A program made the translations under genes and the position numbers. Source: Sphingomonas sp. SUN019 (lineage in GTDB: Bacteria > Pseudomonadota > Alphaproteobacteria > Sphingomonadales > Sphingomonadaceae). Taken from it: a stretch of DNA of 64,000 bases. The stretch is from the NCBI RefSeq assembly GCF_024758705.1, contig NZ_CP096971.1, positions 1,054,001 through 1,118,000 on the forward strand, in the 5' to 3' direction. A model generated the notes under the pieces. It did not search any database, was not told the DNA's origin, and saw only the letters and a program-made list of their open reading frames with translations. The stretch's first letter is position 1. Every line of letters begins with the position of its first letter. Shown here in pieces: positions 8,341 to 17,837 of this stretch.

Positions 8341-9353
8341 GGCCGCCCCCTTCGTCCATCGTCGCGCACGATGCGGACACGCTGCTCGGTGCGCCGATCG
8401 CCCAGGCGCAGCTCGGCGGCGGCGAACAGGCGATCGACCACCATGTAGCGGCCCTGAACGCGGTAGTTGACCAGCTCCGCGTCGCCGGCCGCGCCGGTCA
8501 CGAACAGCGGCGGCATCTCGCCCTGCGAGATTTCCGCCGGAAACTCCACGAACACCTGCCGGCCATCGTCGAACGCGCGAACGGGCTTCCACGCCGCGCG
8601 GTCGCCTTCGATCCGGTAGCGGAAATTGAGCGCGGACACGTCCACGCCGGTCGCCGCTGGCGCAGCGGCAGCAGCGGCCGCGTTGCGGCCCTGCAAGGCG
8701 ATGAGCTGGTCCTGCGGATAGGTCCAAGAGACCGATGCCATGTAGGTCGTCGGGGTCGCGCGCAGTTCGAGATGATAGGTGCGCCGATCTGTGTTGATGA
8801 CCAGGTTGGTGGCGAGGTCGGGCCGGGTCGGTTTGACGAGGATATGCACCCGCGCCGCTGGCCCGCTGCCGCTGATGGTATCGCCGATGATCCAGCGCAC
8901 GGTGTCGCCGGCCGCGACCGGCCCCGGCCCGACGAGCTGTTCGCCCTCCTGTAACGCGATGTCCGTCACTTGGCCGGGGGCGGCATAGACCTGATACAGC
9001 GCGCCGTCGGTCCACGGATATTGCTGGATGGCGTTGAGGAAGCCGTCGCGCACCGGCTGGATGCGCGCGGCGTCGTTGGCGTCGCCGACACGGCGGCGCG
9101 GATCGGCGGGTTCCGCCCGCCGCGGACTCTCCGTCACCGGCTTCAACTGGCCGGGCAGCGGCAGTGGTTTGGGGATCGTCACAATCTCGACGGCGCGGGG
9201 CGGCTCGGCCGCGGGCGTCGCCACGATCGCCGGGGGCGGATCGTCAAGGGCAATCATGGGCGGCCTGGCCGATGTGGTGGCGCAGCCGGCGAGCGTGGAT
9301 GCGGAGATGAGCAGCGCGGCCGCGGCCGCGCGGCGGATGGGTATGCCGGTCAT
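8337..9353 (-). CDS. trbG: TrbG, VirB9-like channel protein
   Basis: 338 aa. A lipoprotein signal with lipobox LAGC is visible at residues about 20-24. A proline-rich linker follows, then the VirB9/TrbG domain: YPWTDGALYQVYAAPGQVTDI, VRWIIGDTISG and the C-terminal FVTGAAGDAELVNYRVQGRYMVVDRLF. TrbG forms the outer-membrane ring with TrbI and a small lipoprotein. Its start overlaps the trbF stop by four bases, so the two are translationally coupled. Confidence 0.93.
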   Translation of the reverse strand: MTGIPIRRAAAAALLISASTLAGCATTSARPPMIALDDPPPAIVATPAAEPPRAVEIVTIPKPLPLPGQLKPVTESPRRAEPADPRRRVGDANDAARIQPVRDGFLNAIQQYPWTDGALYQVYAAPGQVTDIALQEGEQLVGPGPVAAGDTVRWIIGDTISGSGPAARVHILVKPTRPDLATNLVINTDRRTYHLELRATPTTYMASVSWTYPQDQLIALQGRNAAAAAAAPAATGVDVSALNFRYRIEGDRAAWKPVRAFDDGRQVFVEFPAEISQGEMPPLFVTGAAGDAELVNYRVQGRYMVVDRLFAAAELRLGDRRTEQRVRIVRDDGRRGRP

Positions 9354-10033
9354 TGCGACAACTCCTTCGACCAGTTGAGGGCGTTTACGAAAACCCCGAG
9401 CGGATTCTTGCGCAGGGCGTCGGGTGTGCGCGGCGGCTGGACGACGATGGTGAGGATCGCCGACCAGCGCTCGGTCGCGGCGAGGCTGCCATCCTGATAG
9501 CGGCGCTCGATCCAGGCGACGCGGAAGCTGTCGGACGATGCCCGGATGACGCTGGACACTTCCACCGCAACCTGCACCCGCCCGACATTGGCGAACGGAT
9601 CGTTGGCCCGCGCATAGTCATTGAGCGCAAGCGCGCCGCGATCTGTCGTGAAGTCGTAAGCCCTGAGCCAGTTCTGACGGACGATCACCGGATCGGCCGG
9701 GATGGCGCGGACCTGCTCGATGAAGCGGGCGAGATGGAACGCGACCTGCGGGTCGGTGGGACGATAGCCGGCCTCAGCCGGCGCAACGGCTTGGGCTTCG
9801 CCCAGCCGATCAACCTGCACGACCCAGGGGACGACATGGCCGCGCGTCGATTGCCAGACCAGGCCGCCAGTCAGACCGCCCGAGAGCGCCAGCGTGCCGA
9901 AGAAGGCGAGCCGCCAGTTCTTCGCCTGTACGCGCGCCGAGCCGATGCGGTCGTCCCATGCTTGCGCCGCGCGTTGATAGGGTGTGGCCGGCTCGGGCGT
10001 CTGGCCGTAGCGGATGCTCGGTCGCTTGAACAT
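9350..10033 (-). CDS. trbF: TrbF, VirB8-like inner-membrane protein
   Basis: 227 aa. One transmembrane helix at about residues 42-63 (LAFFGTLALSGGLTGGLVW) follows a short cytoplasmic N-terminus, then a periplasmic VirB8-type domain with a VDRLGEAQAV strand and a conserved WIERRYQDG stretch. VirB8 proteins nucleate the inner-membrane complex. The gene lies three bases after trbL and overlaps trbG. Length fits the family. Confidence 0.92.
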   Translation of the reverse strand: MFKRPSIRYGQTPEPATPYQRAAQAWDDRIGSARVQAKNWRLAFFGTLALSGGLTGGLVWQSTRGHVVPWVVQVDRLGEAQAVAPAEAGYRPTDPQVAFHLARFIEQVRAIPADPVIVRQNWLRAYDFTTDRGALALNDYARANDPFANVGRVQVAVEVSSVIRASSDSFRVAWIERRYQDGSLAATERWSAILTIVVQPPRTPDALRKNPLGVFVNALNWSKELSQ

Positions 10034-10036
10034 GGA

Positions 10037-11347
10037 TCAATCCTTCTGGCTGGTGTCGACGGAAGCGCCGCTGCCGCCGCCATCGCCGGAGCGCAGCGTG
10101 TGGGCGGCGATGGTCGCGCCGTGGGTCATGGTCTGGCGGTTCTTCATCGCGGACGCCCAGGCGGGCGCGCCGGTCGGCGCGTCCGGCGACGGCGTGGAGC
10201 TGCCGCCCGAAATGGTCCCGCCCGTGGCGGTGACGGTGGCGCGGCCGCCGGAGCGGTAGCTGTCCTTAAGCGAGGCGGCCGCCTTGCGGAGCGGCGACAT
10301 GGCAGCGCCGACCGCCGCTTGACCGACTCCGGCAGCACCGCTGGTCACTGCGGCCGCGCCGGTCTTGCCGGCGGAGCCGAGCGCATAAGCGCTGTTGGCG
10401 GCGCCAGACGTGAAGGCCGCGCCTCGCGCAGCGCCGCCGATTGCACCCGCCGCCGCGCCAACACCGAGGCGGGCGGCAGCGGCGCCACCGGCGAGCGCGC
10501 CGCCGCCAGCGAGCACGGTTCCCGCCGCAGCCCCTGCGCCCAGCGCCGGGCCGCCCGAAACGATGCCATTGGCGATCGACGGGCCGAAGATGCCGAGCCC
10601 GAGAAGGCACAGTGAGGCGAGCGCGACGGCCAGCGCGTCCTCGATGCTCGGCTGCGCGCCGCCGAACCCGGCGCGGAACTCGTCGAATAAGGTCGAGCCG
10701 ATGCCGACGATGACGGCGAGCACCAGCACCTTGATGCCCGACGAGATCACCAGGCCCAGCACGCGCTCGGCCATGAAGGCGGTCTTGCCGAATAGTCCAA
10801 ACGGAATGAGGACGAAGCCGCACAGCGTCGCCAGCTTGAACTCGATCAGCGTGACGAAGAGCTGGATCGCCAGAATGAAGAAGGCGAGGATGACCAGCAG
10901 CCAGGCGATCAGCAGCACCGCGATCTGGATGAAGTTCTCGAAGAACGCGACCCAGCCCATCAGGTCTGAAATGGATTCCAGAATCGGCTGACCCGCCTCC
11001 AGACCCACTTGGGCGACGCGGCCCGGCTGGAGCAGTTCGGCGGCGGTGAAGCCGGTGCCCGATGCTTTGAGGCCGAGCCCGGCGAAACTCTCGAAGACGA
11101 TGCGTGCCAGGCTGTTCCAGTTACCGATGATGTAGGCGAAGACGCCGACGAACAGCGTTTTCTTGACGAGGCGCGCGATGATGTCGTCGCCCTCTCCCCA
11201 CGTCCAGAACAGGGCGGCCAAGGTCACGTCGATGACGATCAGGGTGGTGGCGATGAACGCCACCTCGCCGCCGAGCAGGCCGAACCCGCTGTCGATGTAG
11301 CGGGTGAAGACATCCAAAAAGCGATCGACGACGCCGGTGCCGCCCAT
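10037..11347 (-). CDS. trbL: TrbL, VirB6-like polytopic membrane protein
   Basis: 436 aa. The chosen ATG (11347) is preceded by AGGAGAA seven bases upstream and begins one base after the trbK stop; the frame extends nine codons further without support. The N-terminal 250 residues hold six or more hydrophobic helices, and the C-terminal part is an Ala/Gly-rich low-complexity tail followed by a charged Ser/Thr-rich end, as is usual for TrbL. It belongs to the inner-membrane channel. Confidence 0.9.
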   Translation of the reverse strand: MGGTGVVDRFLDVFTRYIDSGFGLLGGEVAFIATTLIVIDVTLAALFWTWGEGDDIIARLVKKTLFVGVFAYIIGNWNSLARIVFESFAGLGLKASGTGFTAAELLQPGRVAQVGLEAGQPILESISDLMGWVAFFENFIQIAVLLIAWLLVILAFFILAIQLFVTLIEFKLATLCGFVLIPFGLFGKTAFMAERVLGLVISSGIKVLVLAVIVGIGSTLFDEFRAGFGGAQPSIEDALAVALASLCLLGLGIFGPSIANGIVSGGPALGAGAAAGTVLAGGGALAGGAAAARLGVGAAAGAIGGAARGAAFTSGAANSAYALGSAGKTGAAAVTSGAAGVGQAAVGAAMSPLRKAAASLKDSYRSGGRATVTATGGTISGGSSTPSPDAPTGAPAWASAMKNRQTMTHGATIAAHTLRSGDGGGSGASVDTSQKD

Positions 11348-11348
11348 A

Positions 11349-11651
11349 TCAATTCTCCTGTGGGGTGGCGCCATCGGCGATGCGGGCAGCGGGACGCGCG
11401 CCGGGCGCGAGGAACCGGCGGCGGTTCTCGGCCCAGGCGCGCAGGCAATCAGGGTCGCTCGCCCCGGCCGCGCCGATCGACTGGCAGCGGCGCAACTCGA
11501 TCAGCAGCGGGTCCGTCGCCGATGTCTCGGCGACGGCCGCCGGCCCCGCGCGCGGTGGCTCGGGCGGACGGCTCATCTCGACCGCCGTCATCGTGATGGC
11601 GATGGCGATGAAGACGACGGCGCCGATGCGCGCGAGGAGCTTGCTGTCCAT
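11349..11651 (-). CDS. TrbK-like (TrbK-alt) putative entry-exclusion protein
   Basis: 100 aa between trbJ and trbL, the usual place for entry-exclusion genes. One N-terminal transmembrane helix (VVFIAIAITMTAVEM) is followed by a periplasmic segment with two cysteines (RRCQSIGAAGASDPDCLRAW). This matches the alternative TrbK family of integrative elements and not the classical TrbK lipoprotein of RP4, because no lipobox is seen. Entry exclusion prevents redundant transfer between carriers; the function here is assigned from family and position. Confidence 0.75.
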   Translation of the reverse strand: MDSKLLARIGAVVFIAIAITMTAVEMSRPPEPPRAGPAAVAETSATDPLLIELRRCQSIGAAGASDPDCLRAWAENRRRFLAPGARPAARIADGATPQEN

Positions 11652-11656
11652 GACGA

Positions 11657-12415
11657 TCAGTCGTGGAACATGCGGGCGTTACCCGGCTGATAGCCGGTGG
11701 ACCGCGTGAGGAAGCGGCGGAGCCGTTCGCGGCTCTCGGCTTCGACGGCGGCGTTACGCGCCGAGTCCAGCGCCTGCGCCCGACCCTGCGCGGCGAGCAG
11801 CGCCGTCAGGTCGGCGAGCTGCTGCGATTGCAGCGCCAGAAGCTGGTTGCCCGCCTGCGCCGCCTGAAGCGCGCCCGTCGCCGACTGGCTGGACGTAACC
11901 AGGCCGTCCATCGTCGTGCGCGCGCCGTCGATGTTGCCGACGACACCGGCCTGAACGCGAAGCGCGTCCTCGAACGCGCCGACGCTATCCTCCCAGCGGG
12001 CGTTGGCGTTGGCGACCATCTGCGCGTGGGTGCCGGTGAGCGCCGCGCCCTTGTAGCGGCCGTTGAACACCTGCTGGACGTTCTGCACGTCGTAGGCGAT
12101 GCGCTGCGCCTCGCCGAGAAGCTGCTGGGTGCGCTGCACCTGCTGCTGCAATTGTTGGAGCGAGCTGAATGGCAGCGAAGCCAGGTTGCGCGCCTCGTTG
12201 ATGAGGCTGGTCGCCTGCTGCTGGATTTGCTGAATCTGGTTGTTGACCTGCTGGAGCGACCGGGCGGCCGTCAGCACGTTCTGCGCATAGTTGGTCGGAT
12301 CATAGACGATCCCGCCGAACTGAGCGTACGCCGGCGTGGCGGCGGTGATGCCGATCATGCTCGACGTGGCGATGGCGCCGGCCAACATGGCGCGGCGCAG
12401 AATATTGGGTTTCAT
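11657..12415 (-). CDS. trbJ: TrbJ, VirB5-like periplasmic pilus-assembly protein
   Basis: 252 aa from ATG 12415, which overlaps the trbE stop by four bases. Signal peptide at residues 1-33 (ending PAYAQFGG). A YDPTNYAQN motif follows, then long glutamine-rich coiled-coil helices (QQVNNQIQQIQQQA), both characteristic of TrbJ. VirB5-like proteins sit at the pilus tip or aid adhesion. The frame continues upstream inside trbE but without TrbJ similarity. Confidence 0.92.
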   Translation of the reverse strand: MKPNILRRAMLAGAIATSSMIGITAATPAYAQFGGIVYDPTNYAQNVLTAARSLQQVNNQIQQIQQQATSLINEARNLASLPFSSLQQLQQQVQRTQQLLGEAQRIAYDVQNVQQVFNGRYKGAALTGTHAQMVANANARWEDSVGAFEDALRVQAGVVGNIDGARTTMDGLVTSSQSATGALQAAQAGNQLLALQSQQLADLTALLAAQGRAQALDSARNAAVEAESRERLRRFLTRSTGYQPGNARMFHD

Positions 12416-14901
12416 GGGGTCATGTCCTTCAGGGCAAGGGGGAGCTGGCCGGCATCTTCCCGGCGACCGGCCAGCGGATCGGGTTGGGGTTCGGGAAGAA
12501 GATCGACCGCCCAGGCCAGGCCGCGATGGCGCAGCCATTCGGCGGCGAAGCGCTCGCGGCCGTGGGTCTCGACGAGCTCAGCGATGCGGAGCTGGTCGGT
12601 CTTGGAAGACGCCGCGGCGAAGGCCAGCGCGATTTCGCCCAGCCCCAGCTCGAACAGCCGGTTGCCGCGCCGCGACTGGCAGTAATAGTCGCGCTTGGGC
12701 GTCGCCCGGCTCAGGATTTCGATCTGGCGGGCGTTGAGGCCGAACCGCTCGTAGATGGTGGCGATCTGCGGCTCGGCCGCGCGCTCGTTGGGCAGGAAGA
12801 TGCGCGTCGGGCAGCTTTCGATGATGGCCGGCGCGATATTCGAGGTTTCGATGTCGGCGAGGCTCTGCGTGGCGAACACCACGCTGGCGTTCTTCTTGCG
12901 CAGAGTTTTCAGCCATTCGCGGAGCTGCGCTGCGAAGTCCGGGCTGTCGAGGACCAGCCAGCCCTCGTCGATGATGATGAGCGTGGGCGAGCCGTCCAGC
13001 CGCCCTTCGATCCGGTGGAACAGATAGGACAGGACGGCGGCGGCCGATCCGGCGCCGACCAAGCCTTCGGTCTCGAACGCCTGCACCGACGCCTCGCCGA
13101 GACGCTCTGCCTCCGCGTCGAGCAAACGGCCCCACGGCCCGCCGATGCAGTAGGAGGCGAGCGCCTGTTTGAGCTGCTGCGACTGCAACAGCACGGCCAG
13201 CCCGGTCAGTGTGCGCTCGCCGATCGGCGCGGACGCAAGTGAGCCGAGCGCCGACCATAGGTGCTCCTTGGCCTGGGGATCGACCGCGACGCCTTCGGAC
13301 GCAAGGATGGCCGCCAGCCATTCGGCCGCCCAAGCGCGTTCGGCCGGATCGTCGATTCGTGCCAGCGGCTGGAGCTGCACGCCGTCGCCGGTCCCATCGG
13401 CGAGCATCCCGCCGAGATCCTGCCAGTCGCCGCCCATGCTGATCGCGGCGGCACGGATGCTGCCGCCGAAGTCGAAGGCGAAGATCTGGCCGTTCTCGTA
13501 GCGGCGGAACTGCATCGCCATGAGGGCGAGCAGCACCGACTTGCCGGCGCCGGTCGGCCCGACGATCAGAGTGTGGCCGACATCGCCGACGTGAAGGGAA
13601 AACCGGAACGGGGTCGAGCCTTCGGTCTTGCCATAGAGCAAGGGGGGCGCACCGAAATGCTCGTCCCGTTCCGGCCCCGCCCATACTGCTGACAGGGGGA
13701 TCAGGTGGGCGAGATTGATCGTGGAAATCGGAGGTTGGCGGACATTGGCGTAGGTGTGGCCGGGAAGACTCCCCAGCCACGCCTCGATCGCGTTCATGCC
13801 CTCGGGTATCACGGTGAAGTCGCGGCCTTGGATGACCTTCTCGACCAGCCGAAGCTTCTCGGCGGCAATAGCGGGATCGCGGTCCCACACCGTCACCGTG
13901 GCAGTGACGTAGGCCATGCCGGCATAGTCGGCGCCCAACTCCTGCAGGGCGGTGTCGGCGTCGGCCGCCTTGTTTGAGGCGTCGCTGTCCATCAGGACCG
14001 ACGCCTCGTTAGTCATCACCTCCTTCAAGATCGCGGCGATGGACTTGCGCTTGGCGAACCACTGGCGGCGGATGCGGCTCAGCAGCTTGGTCGCATCGGT
14101 CTTGTCGAGCATGATCGCGCGGGTCGCCCAGCGATACTCGAAGGCGAGCCGGTTCAGTTCGTCGAGTAGGCCGGGGAACGTGACGCTGGGAAAACCGACG
14201 ATGGTGAGCGTGCGGAGATGATGATCGCCGAGCTTCGGTTCGAGTCCGCCGGTCAGCGGCTCGTCGGCCAAAAGCGCGTCGAGGTGCATCGGCGTTTCCG
14301 GCACGCGAACGCACTGGCGGCGCGTCGAAACCGTGCTGTGCAGATAGGTCAGTGTCTCGGCGTCATCGAGCCAGCGGACCTCGGGCACGAAGCCTTCGAC
14401 CAAGTTCAGCACGCGGTCGCTGCGATCGGTAAATCCTTTCAGCAGCTCCCAAGGATCGACGCCGGATGTGGAGCGGCCCTCGTAGAGCCAGCCTTCGGCG
14501 CGCGCGGCTTCCTCGGCCGGCGGCATCCACAGCAGGGTGAGGAAATAGCGGCTCTCGAAGTGCGCGCCTTCCTCGCGGAACTGCTCGCGGCGCTCGAACT
14601 CGACCAGCGACGACACAGGATCTGGAAAGTGGCCTTCCGGATAGTCGAGCGCGGGCGTGCGCTGTGCCTCGACGAAGATCGCCCAGCCGGACCCGAGACG
14701 GCGCAGCGAATTGTTGAGCCGCGCGGTCGTGGCGACCAGCTCGGCGGGCGTGGCGCTGTCGAGATCGGGGCCGCGGAACCGGGCGGTGCGCTGGAACGAG
14801 CCGTCCTTGTTCAGCACGACGCCTTCGCCGACCAGCGCGGCCCAAGGCAGGAAGTCGGGAAGGCTCGCAGCTTTGCTGCGATATTCGCGCAAGCTCATCA
14901 T
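12412..14901 (-). CDS. trbE: TrbE, VirB4-family channel ATPase
   Basis: 829 aa. Walker A is GPTGAGKSVLL, near the middle; Walker B is the hydrophobic LIIIDEGWLVL stretch; a KKNASVVFATQSL motif follows. The N-terminal half carries the VirB4/CagE domain. The chosen start (14901, MMSLREY) overlaps the trbD stop; 14898 and 14913 are alternatives. VirB4 ATPases power pilus biogenesis and substrate passage at the inner membrane. A long open frame in another phase inside this gene (12578-13888) is a GC-driven shadow. Confidence 0.94.
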   Translation of the reverse strand: MMSLREYRSKAASLPDFLPWAALVGEGVVLNKDGSFQRTARFRGPDLDSATPAELVATTARLNNSLRRLGSGWAIFVEAQRTPALDYPEGHFPDPVSSLVEFERREQFREEGAHFESRYFLTLLWMPPAEEAARAEGWLYEGRSTSGVDPWELLKGFTDRSDRVLNLVEGFVPEVRWLDDAETLTYLHSTVSTRRQCVRVPETPMHLDALLADEPLTGGLEPKLGDHHLRTLTIVGFPSVTFPGLLDELNRLAFEYRWATRAIMLDKTDATKLLSRIRRQWFAKRKSIAAILKEVMTNEASVLMDSDASNKAADADTALQELGADYAGMAYVTATVTVWDRDPAIAAEKLRLVEKVIQGRDFTVIPEGMNAIEAWLGSLPGHTYANVRQPPISTINLAHLIPLSAVWAGPERDEHFGAPPLLYGKTEGSTPFRFSLHVGDVGHTLIVGPTGAGKSVLLALMAMQFRRYENGQIFAFDFGGSIRAAAISMGGDWQDLGGMLADGTGDGVQLQPLARIDDPAERAWAAEWLAAILASEGVAVDPQAKEHLWSALGSLASAPIGERTLTGLAVLLQSQQLKQALASYCIGGPWGRLLDAEAERLGEASVQAFETEGLVGAGSAAAVLSYLFHRIEGRLDGSPTLIIIDEGWLVLDSPDFAAQLREWLKTLRKKNASVVFATQSLADIETSNIAPAIIESCPTRIFLPNERAAEPQIATIYERFGLNARQIEILSRATPKRDYYCQSRRGNRLFELGLGEIALAFAAASSKTDQLRIAELVETHGRERFAAEWLRHRGLAWAVDLLPEPQPDPLAGRREDAGQLPLALKDMTP

Positions 14902-15170
14902 GGCCGCATCCATGTCGGGTAGCGGAGGTGGCGCCGGGCCACGTCCACGAATTGCGCGTCGCGGCGGGCGGCCCAGACGGACAGTCCGTGGCCGACGGCC
15001 CAAATGACCAAGCCGGCGATCCACAGGCGCAGGCCGAGGCCGATCGCGCCCGCCAGCGTCCCGTTGACGATGGCGAGCGAGCGCGGAGCGCCGCCGAGCA
15101 ATATCTGCTCGGTCAGCGCCCGGTGAACCGGGGCGAGGTAGCCGGCGATCGGTTCGGCCACGTCCGGCAT
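14898..15170 (-). CDS. trbD: TrbD, VirB3-like inner-membrane protein
   Basis: 90 aa. It begins on the last base of the trbC stop (TGATG) and ends within the trbE start. A motif PVHRALTEQILLGGAPR near the N-terminus is typical of TrbD/VirB3, followed by two hydrophobic helices (about residues 30-65). VirB3 proteins link the pilin to the VirB4 ATPase in the inner membrane. Confidence 0.9.
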   Translation of the reverse strand: MPDVAEPIAGYLAPVHRALTEQILLGGAPRSLAIVNGTLAGAIGLGLRLWIAGLVIWAVGHGLSVWAARRDAQFVDVARRHLRYPTWMRP

Positions 15171-15502
15171 CAGACCAGCGCCCCGCCGCCGAAGCTGAAG
15201 AAGCTCAGGAAGAAGGAGCTGGCGGCGAAAGCGATCGACAGGCCGAACACGATCTGGATCAGTCGGCGCGCGCCGCCAGAGGTATCGCCGAACGCCAGTG
15301 TCAGGCCGGTGATGATGATGATCATCACCGCGATGATCTTCGCCACCGGTCCCTCGATGCTTTCGAGGATCGACTGGAGCGGCGCTTCCCACGGCATCGA
15401 CGAGCCGCCGGCATGGGCCGGAACGGCGAAGGTCAGCGCGATCACGCTGGCGGTGGCGGTGAGCATGGCGCGGCGTGCGCCATGCCGAAGGGCATGGATC
15501 AT
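15170..15502 (-). CDS. trbC: TrbC, VirB2-like conjugative pilin precursor
   Basis: 110 aa. An N-terminal signal with cleavage after AHA (about residue 31) precedes a small protein with two strongly hydrophobic helices (IIAVMIIIITGLTLAFG and LSIAFAASSFFLSFF), the hallmark of VirB2/TrbC pilins. In RP4 the pilin is cyclised by TraF; a TraF-type peptidase gene is present at 29029-29574, so similar processing is plausible. Its start overlaps the trbB stop by four bases. Confidence 0.92.
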   Translation of the reverse strand: MIHALRHGARRAMLTATASVIALTFAVPAHAGGSSMPWEAPLQSILESIEGPVAKIIAVMIIIITGLTLAFGDTSGGARRLIQIVFGLSIAFAASSFFLSFFSFGGGALV

Positions 15503-16485
15503 GGCAGGTCTCCGGGCTGGGGGGTGGTGAGCGGTGCGAGGCGGTAGTCACCGGTCGCGGGGTCAAGCCCTTCGACGCGGGCCAGCTCGGTCAGCCGGCG
15601 GCCGTGCGCGTCGCGGACCAGCACGGCGATCAGGTCGATCGTCTCGGCGATCAGCGCGCGCGGGACAGTGACGACGGCCTCCTGGATAAGTTGCTCCATC
15701 CGGCGGAGCGCGCCGAGCGCGGTGCCGGCGTGGATCGTGCCGACACCGCCAGGGTGGCCCGTACCCCAGGCTTTGATGAGGTCGAGCGCCTCGGCGCCGC
15801 GCACCTCGCCGATGGGGATGCGGTCGGGGCGCAGTCGCAGCGACGAGCGGACCAACTCGGACAGCGACACCACGCCGTCCTTGGTGCGCATGGCGACAAG
15901 GTTGGGCGCGGCGCATTGAAGTTCGCGCGTGTCTTCGATCAGGACGATGCGGTCGTTCGTCTTGGCGACTTCCGCCAAGAGAGCGTTGACCAGCGTGGTC
16001 TTGCCCGCGCCGGTGCCGCCCGCGACGAGGATGTTGGTGCGGGTCACGACGCCGCGGCGCAACGCCTCGGCCTCGGCCGCCGACATGATGCCGGCGTGCG
16101 CATAGTCGTCGAGCGTGAACACGGCGACGGCGGGCTTTCGGATAGCGAAGGTCGGCGCCGCGACGACGGGCGGCAACAGACCCTCGAACCGCTCGCCACC
16201 TTCCGGCAGCTCGGCCGATACGCGCGGGGATCGGGCGTGAACCTCGACGCCGACATGGTGAGCGACCAGGCGGACGATGCGCTCGCCATCGGCAGCGCTC
16301 AGCAGCTCGCCTGTATCGCTGATGCCTTCGCTGAGCCTATCGAGCCAAAGTCGGCCGTCGGGGTTCAGCATCACTTCGATGACGGCGGGATCGTCCAGCC
16401 ATCCCGCGATCGACGGCCCGAGCGCGGTGCGGAGCATCCGCGCCCCGCGGGATTTTGCCTCGGATCGGATCGGGTGGATGGTCAA
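15499..16485 (-). CDS. trbB: TrbB, VirB11-family traffic ATPase, first gene of the trb operon
   Basis: 328 aa from a TTG at 16485, with AGGGG upstream. The protein then begins close to the usual [16 protein letters not shown] start of TrbB; the open frame continues upstream but looks non-homologous, and an ATG at 16539 is the alternative. Walker A is [13 protein letters not shown], the Asp box is [11 protein letters not shown], and the His box is [11 protein letters not shown]. VirB11 ATPases form hexamers that switch between pilus building and DNA transfer. It heads the trb operon; in related elements copG and traG lie directly upstream, whereas here cargo intervenes. Confidence 0.92.
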   Translation of the reverse strand: MTIHPIRSEAKSRGARMLRTALGPSIAGWLDDPAVIEVMLNPDGRLWLDRLSEGISDTGELLSAADGERIVRLVAHHVGVEVHARSPRVSAELPEGGERFEGLLPPVVAAPTFAIRKPAVAVFTLDDYAHAGIMSAAEAEALRRGVVTRTNILVAGGTGAGKTTLVNALLAEVAKTNDRIVLIEDTRELQCAAPNLVAMRTKDGVVSLSELVRSSLRLRPDRIPIGEVRGAEALDLIKAWGTGHPGGVGTIHAGTALGALRRMEQLIQEAVVTVPRALIAETIDLIAVLVRDAHGRRLTELARVEGLDPATGDYRLAPLTTPQPGDLP

Positions 16486-16796
16486 CGACTGGCCCCTGCA
16501 AAGGACCGGGCGAACCGCCGCCCGGCTGTCGGGGCACATCAAGAGACGCAGGAACAGTCGGCTCGCAACAGCTAGTTTCCGGCGTAGTAAAGGGGGCGGT
16601 AGATACGTTGCCGAGGGCGGATTTGCTTCGCTGACGATGCGAGCGCGCCAAGCCTGATTGCCAATCGCCGAACGGCCTGCTCCACGACTCGATGTGTCGA
16701 TTGCCGGCGAGAGATGAAACTGCCGTCTCGCGATGGGTAGCGCTAGGCCCATTGGGCAGCGCGCGGCGTCGCAGGTTCCGGAACGCTATCCCAAAA
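16486..16796 (+). other. Gap upstream of trbB, no gene seen
   Basis: This 311-bp stretch lies between the trbB start and the end of the LysR gene. It should hold the trb promoter and ribosome site. I see no convincing ORF, hairpin or terminator. It is the left junction of the cargo block that separates trbB from copG/traG. Confidence 0.5.
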
Positions 16797-17690
16797 CTAC
16801 GGCGCGGCTTCCGCGTCCTGCGGCGAATTTGCAAAGCAAGCGATCAGCAGTTCGATAAGAACTCGTATCTTCCGCGACGGATGCTGACCCGGCGGGCGTA
16901 CGACATATGCGCCCGCTGGCGGTGGCGGATAAGCGGTCATTACCGGCACCAGCGCGCCGGACGCGACATACTCATTAGTGAGGCCGTCAGGAAGCCACGC
17001 GATCCCGAGTCCGGCTGTCGCGGCGGCGATCAGAGCAACTGCGTTGTCTGCCTTGAAGCGACCCTGCGGATGAACCGTGACGATCTTGTTCCCATCCATG
17101 AATTGCCAGGTTTCGGTGCCCTGCATGAGTGCTTGATGATCAACCACCTCGTCCAGCGTCGCCGGCGCCCCGTGCGCCTTGATGTACGCGGGACTTGCGA
17201 CGAGCTTGCCGAAGATTGGCCCAATTCGTCTTGCAACCAGGTTCGAGTCCTGCAGATAGCCGACCCGTATCGCGCAGTCATAACCTTCCGCGATGAGATC
17301 GACGAAGCGATCCGTATAGCAGGTATGAACGTGCAACTCCGGGTGCTGCTTTGCCATTTCCGCAATCACGGGGGCGAAGTGCGTCGGACCGAAGGAAAGT
17401 GGCGCAGCGATCCGCAAGCGTCCGCGAAGCTCGCCAGCGGGCAGGATCGTTTCTCTGGCCACGTCGATCTCGGCAGCAACCCTTGCCGCATGGTCCCGGA
17501 ACATCGCCCCGGCCTCCGTCAGCGCCGCGCCACGGGTCGTTCGGGCAAGGAGCTGAACACCGAGCTCCGCTTCAAGCCGAAAAAGCCGCCGGCTGACGAT
17601 CGACTTGGAGACGCCGAGCCGGCGGGCAGCGGGCGAGACGCCGCCGGCATCGGCAACTGCCACAAACGTCTCTAGCTCTTCGATATCCAA
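16797..17690 (-). CDS. LysR-family transcriptional regulator (second LysR/YcaC pair)
   Basis: 297 aa. HTH at residues about 3-60 (LETFVAVADAGG, SIVSRRLFRLEAELGVQLL), then a substrate domain starting RIAAPLSFGPTHFAP. It shares the RIAAPxSF and DRxVDLxxxGxDxAIR segments with the regulator at 3323-4237 and has the same divergent arrangement with a YcaC-like hydrolase. The 147-bp intergenic region should carry its operator. It is the first cargo gene after trbB. Confidence 0.9.
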   Translation of the reverse strand: MDIEELETFVAVADAGGVSPAARRLGVSKSIVSRRLFRLEAELGVQLLARTTRGAALTEAGAMFRDHAARVAAEIDVARETILPAGELRGRLRIAAPLSFGPTHFAPVIAEMAKQHPELHVHTCYTDRFVDLIAEGYDCAIRVGYLQDSNLVARRIGPIFGKLVASPAYIKAHGAPATLDEVVDHQALMQGTETWQFMDGNKIVTVHPQGRFKADNAVALIAAATAGLGIAWLPDGLTNEYVASGALVPVMTAYPPPPAGAYVVRPPGQHPSRKIRVLIELLIACFANSPQDAEAAP

Positions 17691-17837
17691 CTTGGCGTTC
17701 CGTTTTCCGCGACACAGCTAGTCAGAAGGGGACGCTACCGCATCGCAAATAGGAATGACAAGGTTCGTCCAGGTGGCGCCGTGAAAGGCGCACGCCGTCA
17801 AACAACCAGTTCCAACGCATTATGACGGAGGATTGTC

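Noticed and set aside
12578..13888. A 436-codon minus-strand frame inside trbE
   Set aside because: Same strand, other phase; Arg/Pro/Gly-rich composition typical of GC-driven frames, while trbE is fully intact.
17238..17262. A tRNA T-arm-like sequence (CAGGTTCGAGTCCTG)
   Set aside because: It lies inside the conserved coding part of the LysR gene and no acceptor stem, D-arm or anticodon arm can be placed around it.
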